Source: Pseudoips prasinana (lineage: Eukaryota > Arthropoda > Insecta > Lepidoptera > Nolidae). Taken from it: DNA of 64,000 nucleotides. Both the position numbers and the translations under genes were made by a program. Shown here piece after piece: positions 1 to 10,071 of the stretch; the stretch's first letter is position 1; each line of letters starts with the position of its first letter. Under the pieces are notes generated by a model. The model searched no databases. It was given only the letters and a program-made list of their open reading frames with translations, and had not been told where the DNA came from. Where the stretch lies: positions 15,325,201 through 15,389,200 of the forward strand of contig OX621257.1 of NCBI GenBank assembly GCA_951640165.1. Reading direction: 5' to 3'.

Positions 1-740
1 CAGACTCGAATTTATACAATGCATTCGATATTTCTTAACACAACTAAAACGCTTTTTAGTTAAATATGAAAACTATGATTTTCTTAAATCATAGTTTTTC
101 AACTAAAAAAGCATACTTGTTTACTTAAGATACGATAAGATAAGTATACTTAAAACCAACTTCAACAGATCTAATAAGAAATATTGTACCCAGGTAACTG
201 CTTACTTAGTACTGTACAAACTACAAACAATCAAGTCTTCAACATTGTAGTATGTAAAGTTAACCCATTTTTATAGTCCGCCACTAACATAACTGTACCT
301 TCAAGGAAAAAAGTGTTAATTATTTATATTAAGTTGAAATATTTTTATTAATATACATTTGACACGCCGTGTTGCAACGGATTGGAGGTTTTAATGGAAT
401 CCTTGTAATACTAGCGCTAGTATCTTGAATCGCACATGGCTACATATATAAAAAAGCTGGGTAAACATGCGGTTTATCATCAAATACAGTAGCCATGTGT
501 ATTATAAGACTTATAGCACTAATAACACGCATAGCCTTACTCACACATTGCAGTGTCGGCGATAAATTTTGTGAACTCTAGCTACCTTACATATATGTAC
601 TCAGGTCCTCAACATCCAAATAAAAAGCTATTACTTGGAGTATATAGAAAGAAGTGGAAGTTCCCGAATCAAGCTGTTTAAAGAGTGAAAGAACTGTCTA
701 CCTCAGTCACTCGGCTTCAGGCATTATATAATGTCAAAAA
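1..740. other. AT-rich stretch without a recognised gene
   Basis: No open frame with coding character and no repeat family that I recognise. The sequence is AT-rich with short scattered homopolymers. It is probably decayed non-coding DNA. Confidence 0.5.
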
Positions 741-850
741 TGGGAAATCATAAATTCGATCATCCGGCGGGTCTCGAACCTGCACCATCTACCAATCCGG
801 GGTAGGCGCTCTGCGTTAAGCTACGAACGATACACGCTGGCAGATCAAAT
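741..850 (-). repeat. tRNA-headed SINE fragment (family D)
   Basis: Read on the minus strand, the piece has a tRNA-like head: an A-box-like TAGCTTAACGCAGAGCG followed by a B-box-like GGTTCGAGACC. The same head recurs in inverted form around 1120-1201 and as fragments near 5916 and 17560. RNA polymerase III boxes of this kind mark tRNA-derived SINEs. It does not fold into a full tRNA as judged by eye, so I call it a SINE and not a tRNA gene. Confidence 0.6.
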
Positions 851-980
851 TTAGGCTTCCCTTGCTAACATTCTTCCGGAGGATGTAGGTATTATCTATC
901 GGCTTTGTTTTCTAGAAACATGGCCGACTGACATGTTGCTTGTGAAAGATCATATCATATTGATAATACCTTACAAATGA

Positions 981-1278
981 TTAAATTTGAATTTTATATC
1001 ATTATTCGCAAAGCAAAACGTTAATATAATCTCAAAAATGGTAAATCATAAATTCGATCGTCCGGCGGGTCTCGAACCTGCACCATCTACGATCAAATTT
1101 AGGCTTCCCTTGCTAATCGGCCAGCGTGTATCGTTCGTAGCTTAACGCAGAGCGCCTACCCCGGATTGGTAGACGGTGCAGGTTCGAGACCCGCCGGACG
1201 ATCGAATTTATCATTTCCCATTTTTGAGATTATATTAACGCTTTGCATTGCGAATAATGCTATAAAATTCAAATTTAA
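981..1278. repeat. Long inverted repeat made of two SINE (family D) copies
   Basis: The left arm (about 981-1092) and right arm (about 1170-1278) are reverse complements with few mismatches, over about 110 bp each. They run from an outer TTAAATTTGAATTTTATA through the tRNA-like B-box region. The centre holds a further copy of the SINE head on the plus strand. The transcript would fold back on itself. It could have formed by insertion of one SINE copy into another in opposite orientation, or by an inverted duplication. Confidence 0.7.
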
Positions 1279-1536
1279 TTATATAATGTTTCAGACCTAA
1301 TTTCGATTGGTCGGTTTTTACGTAAATAGAGTTTTAGTTGTCAGATGTAACAAAACTACATGACATAGATTAAGGAGCTTAATTTTATAATGGGACTGAA
1401 CAACGTTTATACATGCCTTTACAAAAAAAAAAACTTCTATACAAAAATAATTGATGAGCATTTTGTATGGAGCGTGCGGTAAAAAAATAAATTTTACGTG
1501 TTTCACAAACAGATTTTGTTTAATTGGTTCAGTTTA

Positions 1537-1920
1537 ATCAAAATACAAAATCAATATGTAGTGTTAATTCCGCTAATTTTATTGTCAGTTTAATCATGCC
1601 GGGATGCATAAAAAAGCAAATTAAATGCGCCAGTACGATACCCAACACTGAAGTCTCCTTCGAGCACTCGACGAGTTAGCAGCCCTTGAGAATGGTCCGT
1701 GGAAGACTGAAACACGTGTTAGGTATCGTAGGTACTGGCGCATGTAATTTGCTTTTTTATATTGTCCTTGTATTTGCACATTTTTGCGGGCGGGAGGGCG
1801 GTGCAAATTGCATCCCGGCATGATTAAACTGACAATTAGCGGAATTAACACTACATATTGATTTTGTATTTTGATTGTTATGGATTTCCGCAAAGTAACG
1901 CCTGATTCCATTACTTATGG
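1537..1920. repeat. Fold-back repeat, family shared with 57.1 kb
   Basis: The left arm (about 1537-1634) and right arm (about 1733-1876) are reverse complements. The shared block contains GCATCCCGGCATGATTAAACTG on one strand and its complement on the other. The right arm carries about 50 extra bases. The segment from 1663 onward, with ...GAGCACTCGACGAGTTAGC..., recurs in diverged form at about 57100-57320, so this is an interspersed family. No coding capacity is seen. The class of transposon is unknown. Confidence 0.6.
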
Positions 1921-2660
1921 TTGAGTTTAGTCTAGGCCGCGCGTTTGAAGTTTCCTTCACTATTTATCTTACCGTTGTGTAGATATTTACTATGCCTCAA
2001 CATCAGCCTGAAATCGTCCACTGCTGAACCTTTGGACCCAAAGTCCCAAATCCACCACAACGTTGCCAGTTGGAGGAGTTTGCTGTAGTTATGCGAGTTT
2101 GTGACCGCAGTTAGGTGGTAGCAAGTAAACAGGTGACGTTGCTGCCCGACCTTTTACAACACGGAATCTAATGAGGTAGCTCTGTTATTCCTTCTGGGCC
2201 GATAACCACACGGCTAACGGCTTTTTGTGCATATAAAAGTACCCAAGTTCTTTATTGTATTATTATTTTATCCCGCTCCTCTGCACTTAAGTTCCTGACC
2301 GTACTTCAACCGCTTGGTTTTATATCTCCGGTATATTTTGATGGCTGCAAGAGTGCAGGTACAGATGCAAGCACATCAAGCTTCCCGAATCTGTCACATT
2401 TCCCCAATTGAAAATGAACCTTATGCTTATGTGCTATAGTTGAAAATCTATAAAATAAATTTACCAGATTAGGGTAGCTGGATGTGCTAGCGTCTGTACA
2501 TTGTTAGTTTATAATGATTTAATATAGTTCAATAACGTAGCATCCACACTAGTTAATTATTTTATAGGAAACGAAGTATACGTTTATATTTTGGTACGTT
2601 TAAGCGTCTGTGATATTTCAATTAAAGTTTAAGCCAACGCCATTGAATAATGTTGGCTTA
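1921..2660. other. Non-coding stretch before the first mariner
   Basis: I see no gene. A few short pieces resemble LINE 3'-tail wording (for example GTCCACTGCTGAAC near 2018), but too weakly to call. Confidence 0.4.
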
Positions 2661-2662
2661 TA

Positions 2663-3950
2663 TTAGATCTTTACCTATGAAATTGCCGTTCTGCAGTACT
2701 GGCCATTTCAAATCAAAATAATTTTTGTTTGGCTAAGAATTCTAATTTCAAATTAATTTTATTTTAAAAACATGGATTCTTTTTTCCAAAAGTAGTCATT
2801 TCTTTATTGATTAGTGTTACATTTTCATCGCATTTCAATCTTTTTCGTCATCATGGATACGTTAAAAATTCGAGTAATTATGGAATATGAGTACCGTCGT
2901 GGCAGCAACGCGGCACAAGCGGCACGCAACATCAACGACGTTTACGGAGCTAACACTACAAACCAACGCACCACCTGTTATTGGTTTGCTCGCTTCCGTT
3001 CTGGAAATTTCGACCTGAAAAATGAACCTCGCGGTCGTCCGAAGACTTTGGTCGACAATGACGAATTAAAGGCGGTTGTGGAAGCTGATGATACACAATC
3101 TACGGCTGAATTAGCAGCAGCTTTCGACGTTAGCGTCAAAACAATATTGGTCCATTTGCGTCAAATTGGCAAGGTAAAAAAGCTTGACAAATGGGTGCCC
3201 CACGAACTCAATGATCGCCAGCGCGAAGTACGCATCGAGACGTGCCTTGCACTGCTCAACAGACACACAAATGAAGGAAGTTTGAACCGCATTGTTACCT
3301 GCGATGAAAAATGGATTCTGTTTGATAACCGCAAGCGCTCAGCAAGTTGGTTGGATCCTGGTTCAGCACCTAAACAATGCCCTAAACGAAAACTTACCCC
3401 TAGAAAAGTGATGGTCACTGTTTGGTGGTCTAGCGCCGGTGTGATTCATCACAGCTTCTTACCAAACGGGGTGAGCATTACTGCAGATGTGTACTGTGAA
3501 GAACTGAGCACAATGATGGAGAAGCTGGCGCATCTCCAACCAGCATTGGTCAATCGCTCGTCTCCGCTGCTCCTGCACGACAACGCGCGACCTCATACTG
3601 CACAGCAGACGGTCTCCAAGTTGCAAGAACTGGGGTTGGAAGCTCTCCGTCATCCGCCCTACTCACCAGACCTTGCGCCTACAGACTACTACTTTTTCCA
3701 GAATTTGGATAACTTCTTGGCGGGAAAAAAATTCAATACCCGAGAGGCAGTACAAAATGCCTTTGAAGAATTTGTTGCCTCCCATCCAGCTGATTTCTTT
3801 AAGAAGGGCATCAATAAACTGCCACTGCGATGGCAAAGATGCATTGATTGCATGGGTGATTACTTCGATTAATACAAATAAAAAAATTCATGAAAAAAAT
3901 TCGTTTAAATTTTTTCATACAAAACGGCAATTTCATAGGTAAAGACCTAT
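2663..3950 (+). mobile_element. mariner element, copy 1
   Basis: A complete 1,288-bp mariner flanked by the expected TA duplication (2661-2662 and 3951-3952). Terminal inverted repeats are TTAG[A/G]TCTTTACCTATG... on the left and the complement of ATAGGTCTTTACCTATG... on the right. The left repeat has an A where copies 2 and 3 have G (TTAGATC versus TTAGGTC). The element holds one intact transposase gene. The length matches the usual mariner size of about 1.3 kb. Copies 2 (6694-7981) and 3 (14852-16139) are nearly identical. Confidence 0.97.
2853..3872 (+). CDS. mariner transposase, copy 1 (intact)
   Basis: This enzyme binds the terminal repeats and cuts and pastes the element into TA sites in the nucleus. 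I start at the ATG giving MDTLKIRV (339 residues). An in-frame ATG 13 codons upstream exists but adds residues unlike the family. The N-terminus has two helix-turn-helix regions (about 8-50 and 75-110), a linker with WVPHEL (114-119), and the DDE-type core. Catalytic aspartates are D151 (TCDEKW), D243 (HDNARPH) and D278 (SPDLAPTD). D243 and D278 are separated by 34 residues, which is the mariner D,D34D signature. Wording close to Hsmar1/SETMAR (for example KKLDKWVPHEL) suggests the cecropia subfamily. It differs from copies 2 and 3 at I128, S143 and H311. Confidence 0.96.
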   Translation: MDTLKIRVIMEYEYRRGSNAAQAARNINDVYGANTTNQRTTCYWFARFRSGNFDLKNEPRGRPKTLVDNDELKAVVEADDTQSTAELAAAFDVSVKTILVHLRQIGKVKKLDKWVPHELNDRQREVRIETCLALLNRHTNEGSLNRIVTCDEKWILFDNRKRSASWLDPGSAPKQCPKRKLTPRKVMVTVWWSSAGVIHHSFLPNGVSITADVYCEELSTMMEKLAHLQPALVNRSSPLLLHDNARPHTAQQTVSKLQELGLEALRHPPYSPDLAPTDYYFFQNLDNFLAGKKFNTREAVQNAFEEFVASHPADFFKKGINKLPLRWQRCIDCMGDYFD

Positions 3951-4204
3951 TATTTGAGAAGATCCTATTACACTTGTTTTATTTCCTTAAAGAACTTGTG
4001 GATGTTATTTTATTTACAGTAGGTCCAACTAAGTTCGAAGCTTGATTTCTTGATAACTTCGGAAGTGCTTCTAAACATGAATCCATAGAAAGTAACAAAT
4101 TGTACATCAACCATACATTTTATTGGAGAAAATAAGGACTAAAACTTATTAGAATTTCAAAGATCGTCTGTATTGTTACGCTGGATAGCGCATGACCTGC
4201 AATT

Positions 4205-4560
4205 GTGACTACACGTGTGGCTAAGACAGTCGTCTCGCTGCTTAGTGTCGCAGTTCGAGTCCCGCGCTGGACAACTATTTGTGTGAACCATAAATAGTTG
4301 TTCTGAGTCTGGATGTAATTCGTGTCCGTCTATTGTATGTTTGTAAAGTACCCCGTGACACAGGAATTAGATACCCAAGTGCGGGTTTTGCCTTTTATTA
4401 AAAAAAATAAAAATGTGGAGATCTTTGGGGGGCGTTTGTCCAGCTGTGGACTTCTTACGGCTGTTATTATGATAATGATTGTTACATTTGGTGAATTACG
4501 ACTGCACGTTGTGTGCGTCAATTATATATAATATGTACCCGCGACACAGGGATTGATATC
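4205..4560 (+). repeat. tRNA-headed SINE (family C)
   Basis: The head has a tRNA-like layout with GTGGCTAAGACAGTCG and a B-box-like GTTCGAGTCCCGC. It is followed by a body with CTATTTGTGTGAACCATAAATAG and the phrase GTCCGTCTATTGTATGTTTG. Related copies lie near 6040, 24925 (minus) and 26300. A short LINE-tail fragment sits inside it near 4405-4480. Confidence 0.6.
4405..4480 (+). repeat. LINE 3'-end fragment (same family as 38.0-39.1 kb)
   Basis: TGGAGATCTTTGGGG...CGTTTGTCCAGCTGTGGAC matches the last codons (WRSLGEAFVQQW) and 3' tail of the LINE at 38048-39138. Only the tail is present. Confidence 0.6.
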
Positions 4561-4904
4561 AATGCGGGCGATGTCTTTAAAAACAATTAACTTAACGACA
4601 TTTGATATTTTATTGGAATAAGCTGCGTGTGTGAATCACTAGATATTATCGCACTACCGAACGAAGAAGCGGGAGATATATGTACATTATTAGATATAAT
4701 ACGACAACTTGGAGCATGAAAATCTGTCATTTACCCAAGTTTAGTTAGAAACAACAGTGAAGAGCGGACGGGTATTGCAACCGCGTCTAAACTTACTCAA
4801 TTTCCGTTATTAATAAGTATAAACATTACATAAGCGTAAGGAAACTGCTCAACTTCAAATAATAGTTCGAAGTGAAAAGCAATTTTGAGTGAGCAACATA
4901 CTTT

Positions 4905-5050
4905 TCGACCTTCCTATACTTGCTGTAGATCTTGCAAGGGTCACAGAAAGCCGTTGGATGCGGGCAGCCATTATGGAGATCCTTCCCTGGGGGAGGCTTT
5001 TGTCCAGCGGTGGAAGTCTTTCGGCTGATCATCACTTGGTGTCGCACATA
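4905..5050 (+). repeat. LINE 3'-end fragment (same family as 38.0-39.1 kb)
   Basis: The sense-strand remnant contains ...GGATGCGGGCAG...GGAGATCCTTCCCTGGGGGAGGCTTTTGTCCAGCGGTGG..., corresponding to the C-terminal coding end and tail of the LINE at 38 kb. No complete domain remains. Confidence 0.65.
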
Positions 5051-5235
5051 AATCTAGATGAATGGGGATTAAATTGAATGGCCACCATATGGCATCCGGA
5101 CTCATACAGGGACTTTCAGGTTAAATAAAATGTCGGATATTGTCTCGGTAACTTGTTTTTTCTTATAAATTACGCACATTCATGGTTCCTAAAGTCATCA
5201 AATAGCAACTTCTTATTTTTAGAAACTTAAATATA

Positions 5236-5557
5236 TCTATACCTATAATAAAATCGTAGAAAAGTCAAAACTGTACATTGAATTTTTTTTAGAAAAGGAT
5301 ACTTGAGGCGTGATCTACATTCGATATCGAAGCCAAAAATATAGATTTTAAAATTTTTGTCTGTTTATCTGTTTGGCTGTATGTATGTCCGGGCTAAACT
5401 CAAAAAGTACTGCATGGATTTACTTAAAATTTTGCATGAATATTACTAAGAGATCGGGTCAACATATAGGCTACATATTATCACGCTATCACCTACGGGG
5501 GAGGAACTGTGATAGTTTATAAAATTTAACGCGGGTAAAACCGCGGGGCACAGCTAG
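5236..5557 (+). mobile_element. Non-autonomous Helitron
   Basis: It starts with TC (TCTATACCTATAATAAAATCG) after an A and ends with CACAGCTAG before a T. This is the A|TC...CTAG|T arrangement of Helitron insertions. A GC-rich stretch with short pairing (GCGGGTAAAACCGC) lies a few bases before CTAG, as expected for the terminal hairpin. No Rep/helicase is encoded, so it would depend on an autonomous relative. Other copies in the window: 21668, 37166 (-), 39170, 55333 (-), 55592. Confidence 0.75.
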
Positions 5558-5604
5558 TTCATACATAAACGATTTCCATAAGACGCTCTCCCCATATGTT
5601 GCTG

Positions 5605-5850
5605 TGTGGTGACGGTGGCGAATTCCAGAATATCATCACCCCATCTCATCCCGTGGGGGGCGTAGAAGTCGACCCGAGGGAATATCCAGAGGACGGGCAG
5701 CAGCGTCTCTCTGTGTACTATGACCATCATACTGCGATCGCCAACCGATGGCCGTGGTGATTATGGCATATCCCCCAAAGGATTCATGGGGGCGGCTTTT
5801 ATCCAGCAGTGGATTTTTTAACAGCTGTTATGATGATGTTGGTAGTGAGT
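5605..5850 (+). repeat. Interspersed repeat, LINE-derived (family G)
   Basis: The block has CATCACCCCATCTCATCCCGTGG, CTGCGATCGCCAACC and a terminal TTTTATCCAGCAGTGGA. The same block recurs near 9550, 27050 (-), 28437, 41371 (-), 49320 and 58097. The end resembles the QQWT-coding tail of the LINE at 38 kb, so the family is probably a 3'-end derivative of such a LINE. Confidence 0.6.
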
Positions 5851-6691
5851 ACAACCTAAATATAATATTTATTTAAATTACAAACGGTTGAATCATAAAT
5901 TTATATTATTGGCAGGGATCGAACCTTTACCAATCGTTAGGCGCCCTGCTGTTAATTTTACACATCGGCAGATCAAATTCATAATATATTTGCTATAACA
6001 CTTATGGAGGATGTAGGTGTCATCTAACAACGGCTTTTACCTAAGACAGCAGGTGCGGCGGAGCTGTGAAGATAAACGTTTAGCCAGTCCCAGGTTCAAT
6101 ACCCGCACAGGAAAACTATTTGTGTGACCCATAAGTATTTCTGCTAAATCGGGGTACGGGGGTACTAAGCATACGTAATTGTATTTTTTTAATCAACGAG
6201 GGATTCATTTCCCAAACGCGGGCGTCAAATGTTTACAGGAAGATTCACATTGAACTCAAGGTTGTTTTCTCAAGTTGAATTTTCACTGCTTATCTTTTGA
6301 ATTGTTTTCGATTTGTTGTGGTTACGTAAGTATTTTTCTGTTATATGTATCAGCATATTGTGGATAGTTTGAGGAAGAGATATAAATTCTGAGTTAACAC
6401 TAAAGGGGTGGACCTAGCCGCAATGTATTGCGATGTTTGTCTGGCAAAATTAATGTTAGTGTCGTAAGAATAGTTTGATGGTATCATATTATCTATTTTA
6501 AAACATCCAACCAACTTTTACTTTATTATATAACAATACAAGCAGTTTCATCAAAATTTAGATGGCATAATTCTGAAAGTAAACCCTATTAAATAAACCT
6601 TTTCAAAATTGGGATTCACAAACGAGGGAGAAATCGCGCAACAGACACAAAAAGAAACAAACATTCAATTTTGTTTTTATTAACAGCTTAA
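5851..6691. other. Non-coding stretch with SINE remnants
   Basis: This holds a degraded family-D SINE head (about 5916-5970, minus) and a degraded family-C SINE (about 6040-6170, plus). The rest, including the AT-rich run up to mariner copy 2, has no recognised feature. Confidence 0.45.
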
Positions 6692-6693
6692 TA

Positions 6694-7981
6694 TTAGGTC
6701 TTTACCTATGAAATTGCCGTTCTGCAGTACTGGCCATTTCAAATCAAAATAATTTTTGTTTGGCTAAGAATTCTAATTTCAAATTAATTTTATTTTAAAA
6801 ACATGGATTCTTTTTTCCAAAAGTAGTCATTTCTTTATTGATTAGTGTTACATTTTCATCGCATTTCAATCTTTTTCGTCATCATGGATACGTTAAAAAT
6901 TCGAGTAATTATGGAATATGAGTACCGTCGTGGCAGCAACGCGGCACAAGCGGCACGCAACATCAACGACGTTTACGGAGCTAACACTACAAACCAACGC
7001 ACCACCTGTTATTGGTTTGCTCGCTTCCGTTCTGGAAATTTCGACCTGAAAAATGAACCTCGCGGTCGTCCGAAGACTTTGGTCGACAATGACGAATTAA
7101 AGGCGGTTGTGGAAGCTGATGATACACAATCTACGGCTGAATTAGCAGCAGCTTTCGACGTTAGCGTCAAAACAATATTGGTCCATTTGCGTCAAATTGG
7201 CAAGGTAAAAAAGCTTGACAAATGGGTGCCCCACGAACTCAATGATCGCCAGCGCGAAGTACGCGTCGAGACGTGCCTTGCACTGCTCAACAGACACACA
7301 AATGAAGGAATTTTGAACCGCATTGTTACCTGCGATGAAAAATGGATTCTGTTTGATAACCGCAAGCGCTCAGCAAGTTGGTTGGATCCTGGTTCAGCAC
7401 CTAAACAATGCCCTAAACGAAAACTTACCCCTAGAAAAGTGATGGTCACTGTTTGGTGGTCTAGCGCCGGTGTGATTCATCACAGCTTCTTACCAAACGG
7501 GGTGAGCATTACTGCAGATGTGTACTGTGAAGAACTGAGCACAATGATGGAGAAGCTGGCGCATCTCCAACCAGCATTGGTCAATCGCTCGTCTCCGCTG
7601 CTCCTGCACGACAACGCGCGACCTCATACTGCACAGCAGACGGTCTCCAAGTTGCAAGAACTGGGGTTGGAAGCTCTCCGTCATCCGCCCTACTCACCAG
7701 ACCTTGCGCCTACAGACTACTACTTTTTCCAGAATTTGGATAACTTCTTGGCGGGAAAAAAATTCAATACCCGAGAGGCAGTACAAAATGCCTTTGAAGA
7801 ATTTGTTGCCTCCCGTCCAGCTGATTTCTTTAAGAAGGGCATCAATAAACTGCCACTGCGATGGCAAAGATGCATTGATTGCATGGGTGATTACTTCGAT
7901 TAATACAAATAAAAAAATTCATGAAAAAAATTCGTTTAAATTTTTTCATACAAAACGGCAATTTCATAGGTAAAGACCTAT
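6694..7981 (+). mobile_element. mariner element, copy 2
   Basis: A complete 1,288-bp element with TA duplications at 6692-6693 and 7982-7983 and terminal repeats starting TTAGGTCTTTACC. It has the same orientation as copy 1 and lies about 2.7 kb downstream of it. Its left terminal repeat has the G that is changed to A in copy 1. Confidence 0.97.
6884..7903 (+). CDS. mariner transposase, copy 2 (intact)
   Basis: A 339-residue transposase with the D151, D243, D278 triad in D,D34D spacing, the WVPHEL linker and a full-length C-terminus ending CMGDYFD. Its protein appears identical to copy 3 and differs from copy 1 at three positions (V128, I143, R311 here). The intact frame together with intact terminal repeats suggests it could be mobile, but activity is inferred, not shown. 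The start was chosen as for copy 1. Confidence 0.96.
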   Translation: MDTLKIRVIMEYEYRRGSNAAQAARNINDVYGANTTNQRTTCYWFARFRSGNFDLKNEPRGRPKTLVDNDELKAVVEADDTQSTAELAAAFDVSVKTILVHLRQIGKVKKLDKWVPHELNDRQREVRVETCLALLNRHTNEGILNRIVTCDEKWILFDNRKRSASWLDPGSAPKQCPKRKLTPRKVMVTVWWSSAGVIHHSFLPNGVSITADVYCEELSTMMEKLAHLQPALVNRSSPLLLHDNARPHTAQQTVSKLQELGLEALRHPPYSPDLAPTDYYFFQNLDNFLAGKKFNTREAVQNAFEEFVASRPADFFKKGINKLPLRWQRCIDCMGDYFD

Positions 7982-7983
7982 TA

Positions 7984-8859
7984 TAACTACACATTTTTTT
8001 ATTTTAATAATAGTGAAACTTCACTTCCCATAAATCTTATCGCCCTAGTTTTTTCGCATTTGTCAAATGTATATAAAGAAAATAAAAACATAAGCTCAAT
8101 TTTTGTAACCTAAACTGTTAAAACTAATACATGTACCTTTAAGAGAGAAATAAAGGAATTATTTTATTTTATTATTTTTATATATAGCAAGTTTTTATGT
8201 CGCATTTTATTCACTTACAAACTGCTGCCAAAGAAGTAGGTTAGAAGGTTTTGCGACCCCGACAACGCAAGCCGAGCGAGCGATGCGAGCATTCCGCGGT
8301 AGCCTTAAATGCTCGAAGGCTTTAGCGGCCGGCGAAACCCCAAAAACTGCTTCGACTTGCGACAATTTGTTTTGAGAAATAGTATTTTGTCAAAAGCGAA
8401 AGCGAATTTGCGAAAGATAGCTTGCGATAGCACATTTTGGTAAAAGTGTATTGCCCATACATTAGTAATAATCCTTAAAAATAATATTGAATAAAACTCA
8501 TAATTATGCAACTGACTAATCTCCCAGTCAATAAGTTCCTGTCCTTCTCAAACAAACTACAAACAACTTTTAAACAAAGTTTGAATTAGTTTAGTCGTGA
8601 ACATCATAGCCGCTGTGTAGCCTAACAAGATTGGGTTGTAACCTTACACCGAAGTGCTATCATCCATGAATGTGGCCACATAGACATGGCTCGTTTACGT
8701 GAACTATCTGTTATACGATTGCTAACATATACTTACTAAATTTTAAATTATTGGTTCTATCCAAAAATGAATACTATAATTGTTTTCATGTTTTTATTTT
8801 CTCTTCCTAAATATCTTTTAAAATAATACACGTATTCACCTACTAAATAGTTGCTTTAA
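7984..8859. other. Non-coding stretch after mariner copy 2
   Basis: AT-rich overall, with one GC-rich patch (about 8250-8340, GCAAGCCGAGCGAGCGATGCG and following). I recognise no gene or repeat family with confidence. Confidence 0.4.
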
Positions 8860-9090
8860 GTGAACGAAATCCCTGCTTGAGTATGTTTCGCCGGGCCGTC
8901 ACAACTGGGTTGTGTTGAAACCGGTAGTAGATGAACCCGCTGAGTTTGTTTAGCTGGGTCTAATAATCTATTTATGCCTAGAATAAAGTTAATTTGTAAT
9001 ACCACAAATTATTATTCATGTTCTGACTATTTAAAAGCTTATTTTTAATGTCTATGTCAATAAAATTGTTTTTCGTTTTATTTTATTTAA
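8860..9090 (+). repeat. Probable LINE/SINE 3' tail
   Basis: The stretch contains TTTCGCCGGGCCGT...GAAACCGGTAGTAGATG, then TGTTCTGACTATTTAAAAGC, then TCAATAAAATTG. The last two parts resemble, in sense orientation, the antisense 69-bp repeat found at 9651 and 14622. It looks like a polyadenylation-bearing 3' end of a non-LTR element. Confidence 0.45.
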
Positions 9091-9229
9091 ATGTACATAT
9101 CATTGAATTGTTTTTGGGATTGTGTGTTGCGGTAGTTCCCGAAGATTATACTATTGTTAAATCTTTGTCTATAACTGTTATTATATAAATTAATCTATTG
9201 GCTAAATTACGGACGACATGGCAACACAG

Positions 9230-9420
9230 ATGCATTCTCTATCCCTCACACTTAATCTTATGGGATGGCTATTAGGCACGAACGGGAAGTGTTTCGGCGA
9301 AGGATCGACGGCTTTACGAATTATCCGAAACACGGACGCTTAGCATCATTAACTTCCGGTCCTCGGGCTGCTGCTGAGTTTATTTTTTATAAGATAAACC
9401 CAGGACCCCACATGGAAGAA
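9230..9420. repeat. SINE-like fragment
   Basis: CTCACACTTAATCTTATGGGA, CGACGGCTTTACG and CTCGGGCTGCTGCTGAG are phrases I associate with lepidopteran SINE bodies; CGACGGCTTTACG is close to wording in the family E SINE at 47.7 kb (GCACGTAAAGCCGTCGG, on the other strand). The ends are not defined. Confidence 0.35.
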
Positions 9421-9549
9421 GGATAATAATACCTTTCTAGAACAATGAGGACTCTATAGTATTATGATAAATAACTACATCGCAATTAATCACTTTATAA
9501 GTTAAAATAAAATAAATGTAATTTTGGCGAGTTTCAAGAGTGTTTTACA

Positions 9550-9640
9550 AGAGTGTTGTGTGGTGACGGCGAAGAATATCAACAACCCATCTCATCCCGT
9601 GGAGGGCGTAGAAATTATCCCGAGGGAATGCCTACCAGAT
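9550..9640 (+). repeat. Family G repeat fragment
   Basis: GTTGTGTGGTGACGGCGAAG...CCCATCTCATCCCGTGGAGGGCGTAG matches the start of the family seen at 5605 and 28437. Confidence 0.55.
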
Positions 9641-9650
9641 AAATAAATAG

Positions 9651-9719
9651 ATAAAAAAGGTTTTTATTCACGTAGACTTTAAAAAAGCGCTTGTAAATAG
9701 TCAGAACATGTTTGTAGTA
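9651..9719. repeat. 69-bp direct repeat, unit 1
   Basis: Identical by eye to 14622-14690. Read on the minus strand it contains GTGAATAAAAACC, a likely AATAAA signal, so it probably is the 3' end of a non-LTR element. The pair flanks the LINE at 10072-14021. Confidence 0.7.
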
Positions 9720-10057
9720 ATATATAATTAATTACAATTATTTCCAGGTAGATTCAGTAAACTATTCTGAACAAACTATTTTCAGGCTGTGCGTTAATTA
9801 AGTTACATGTTGTATACATTGATGTTGAGGTGAGGCTGGTGGCAAACCATAAATGAATGATATTTAAAAATTCGTAGCGATTCCCGAGCGATTGACCACA
9901 GGAGCAACCGTTGCACTGCACCGTTAATTTTGTTAAACATTGTAACACAATTTCATTATTCGTATAACCACACATGCAGCTATAAAAAATGTCCCTATTA
10001 ACCCGCTTGTTAAACTGAGTTGTAATTTTTCGAGATAATTTTGTTTTACCCACTTTT
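9720..10057. other. Non-coding stretch
   Basis: No supported gene or repeat. Short open frames on the minus strand lack recognisable domains. Confidence 0.4.
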
Positions 10058-10071
10058 TAAGTGTGTGTCTT

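Noticed and set aside
2814..2852. Longer mariner transposase start (13 extra residues)
   Set aside because: The upstream ATG adds residues unlike known mariner N-termini; the start at MDTLKIRV gives the usual length.
3161..3418. Antisense frame inside mariner
   Set aside because: It is a shadow of the transposase gene, repeated in the other two copies, with no support of its own.
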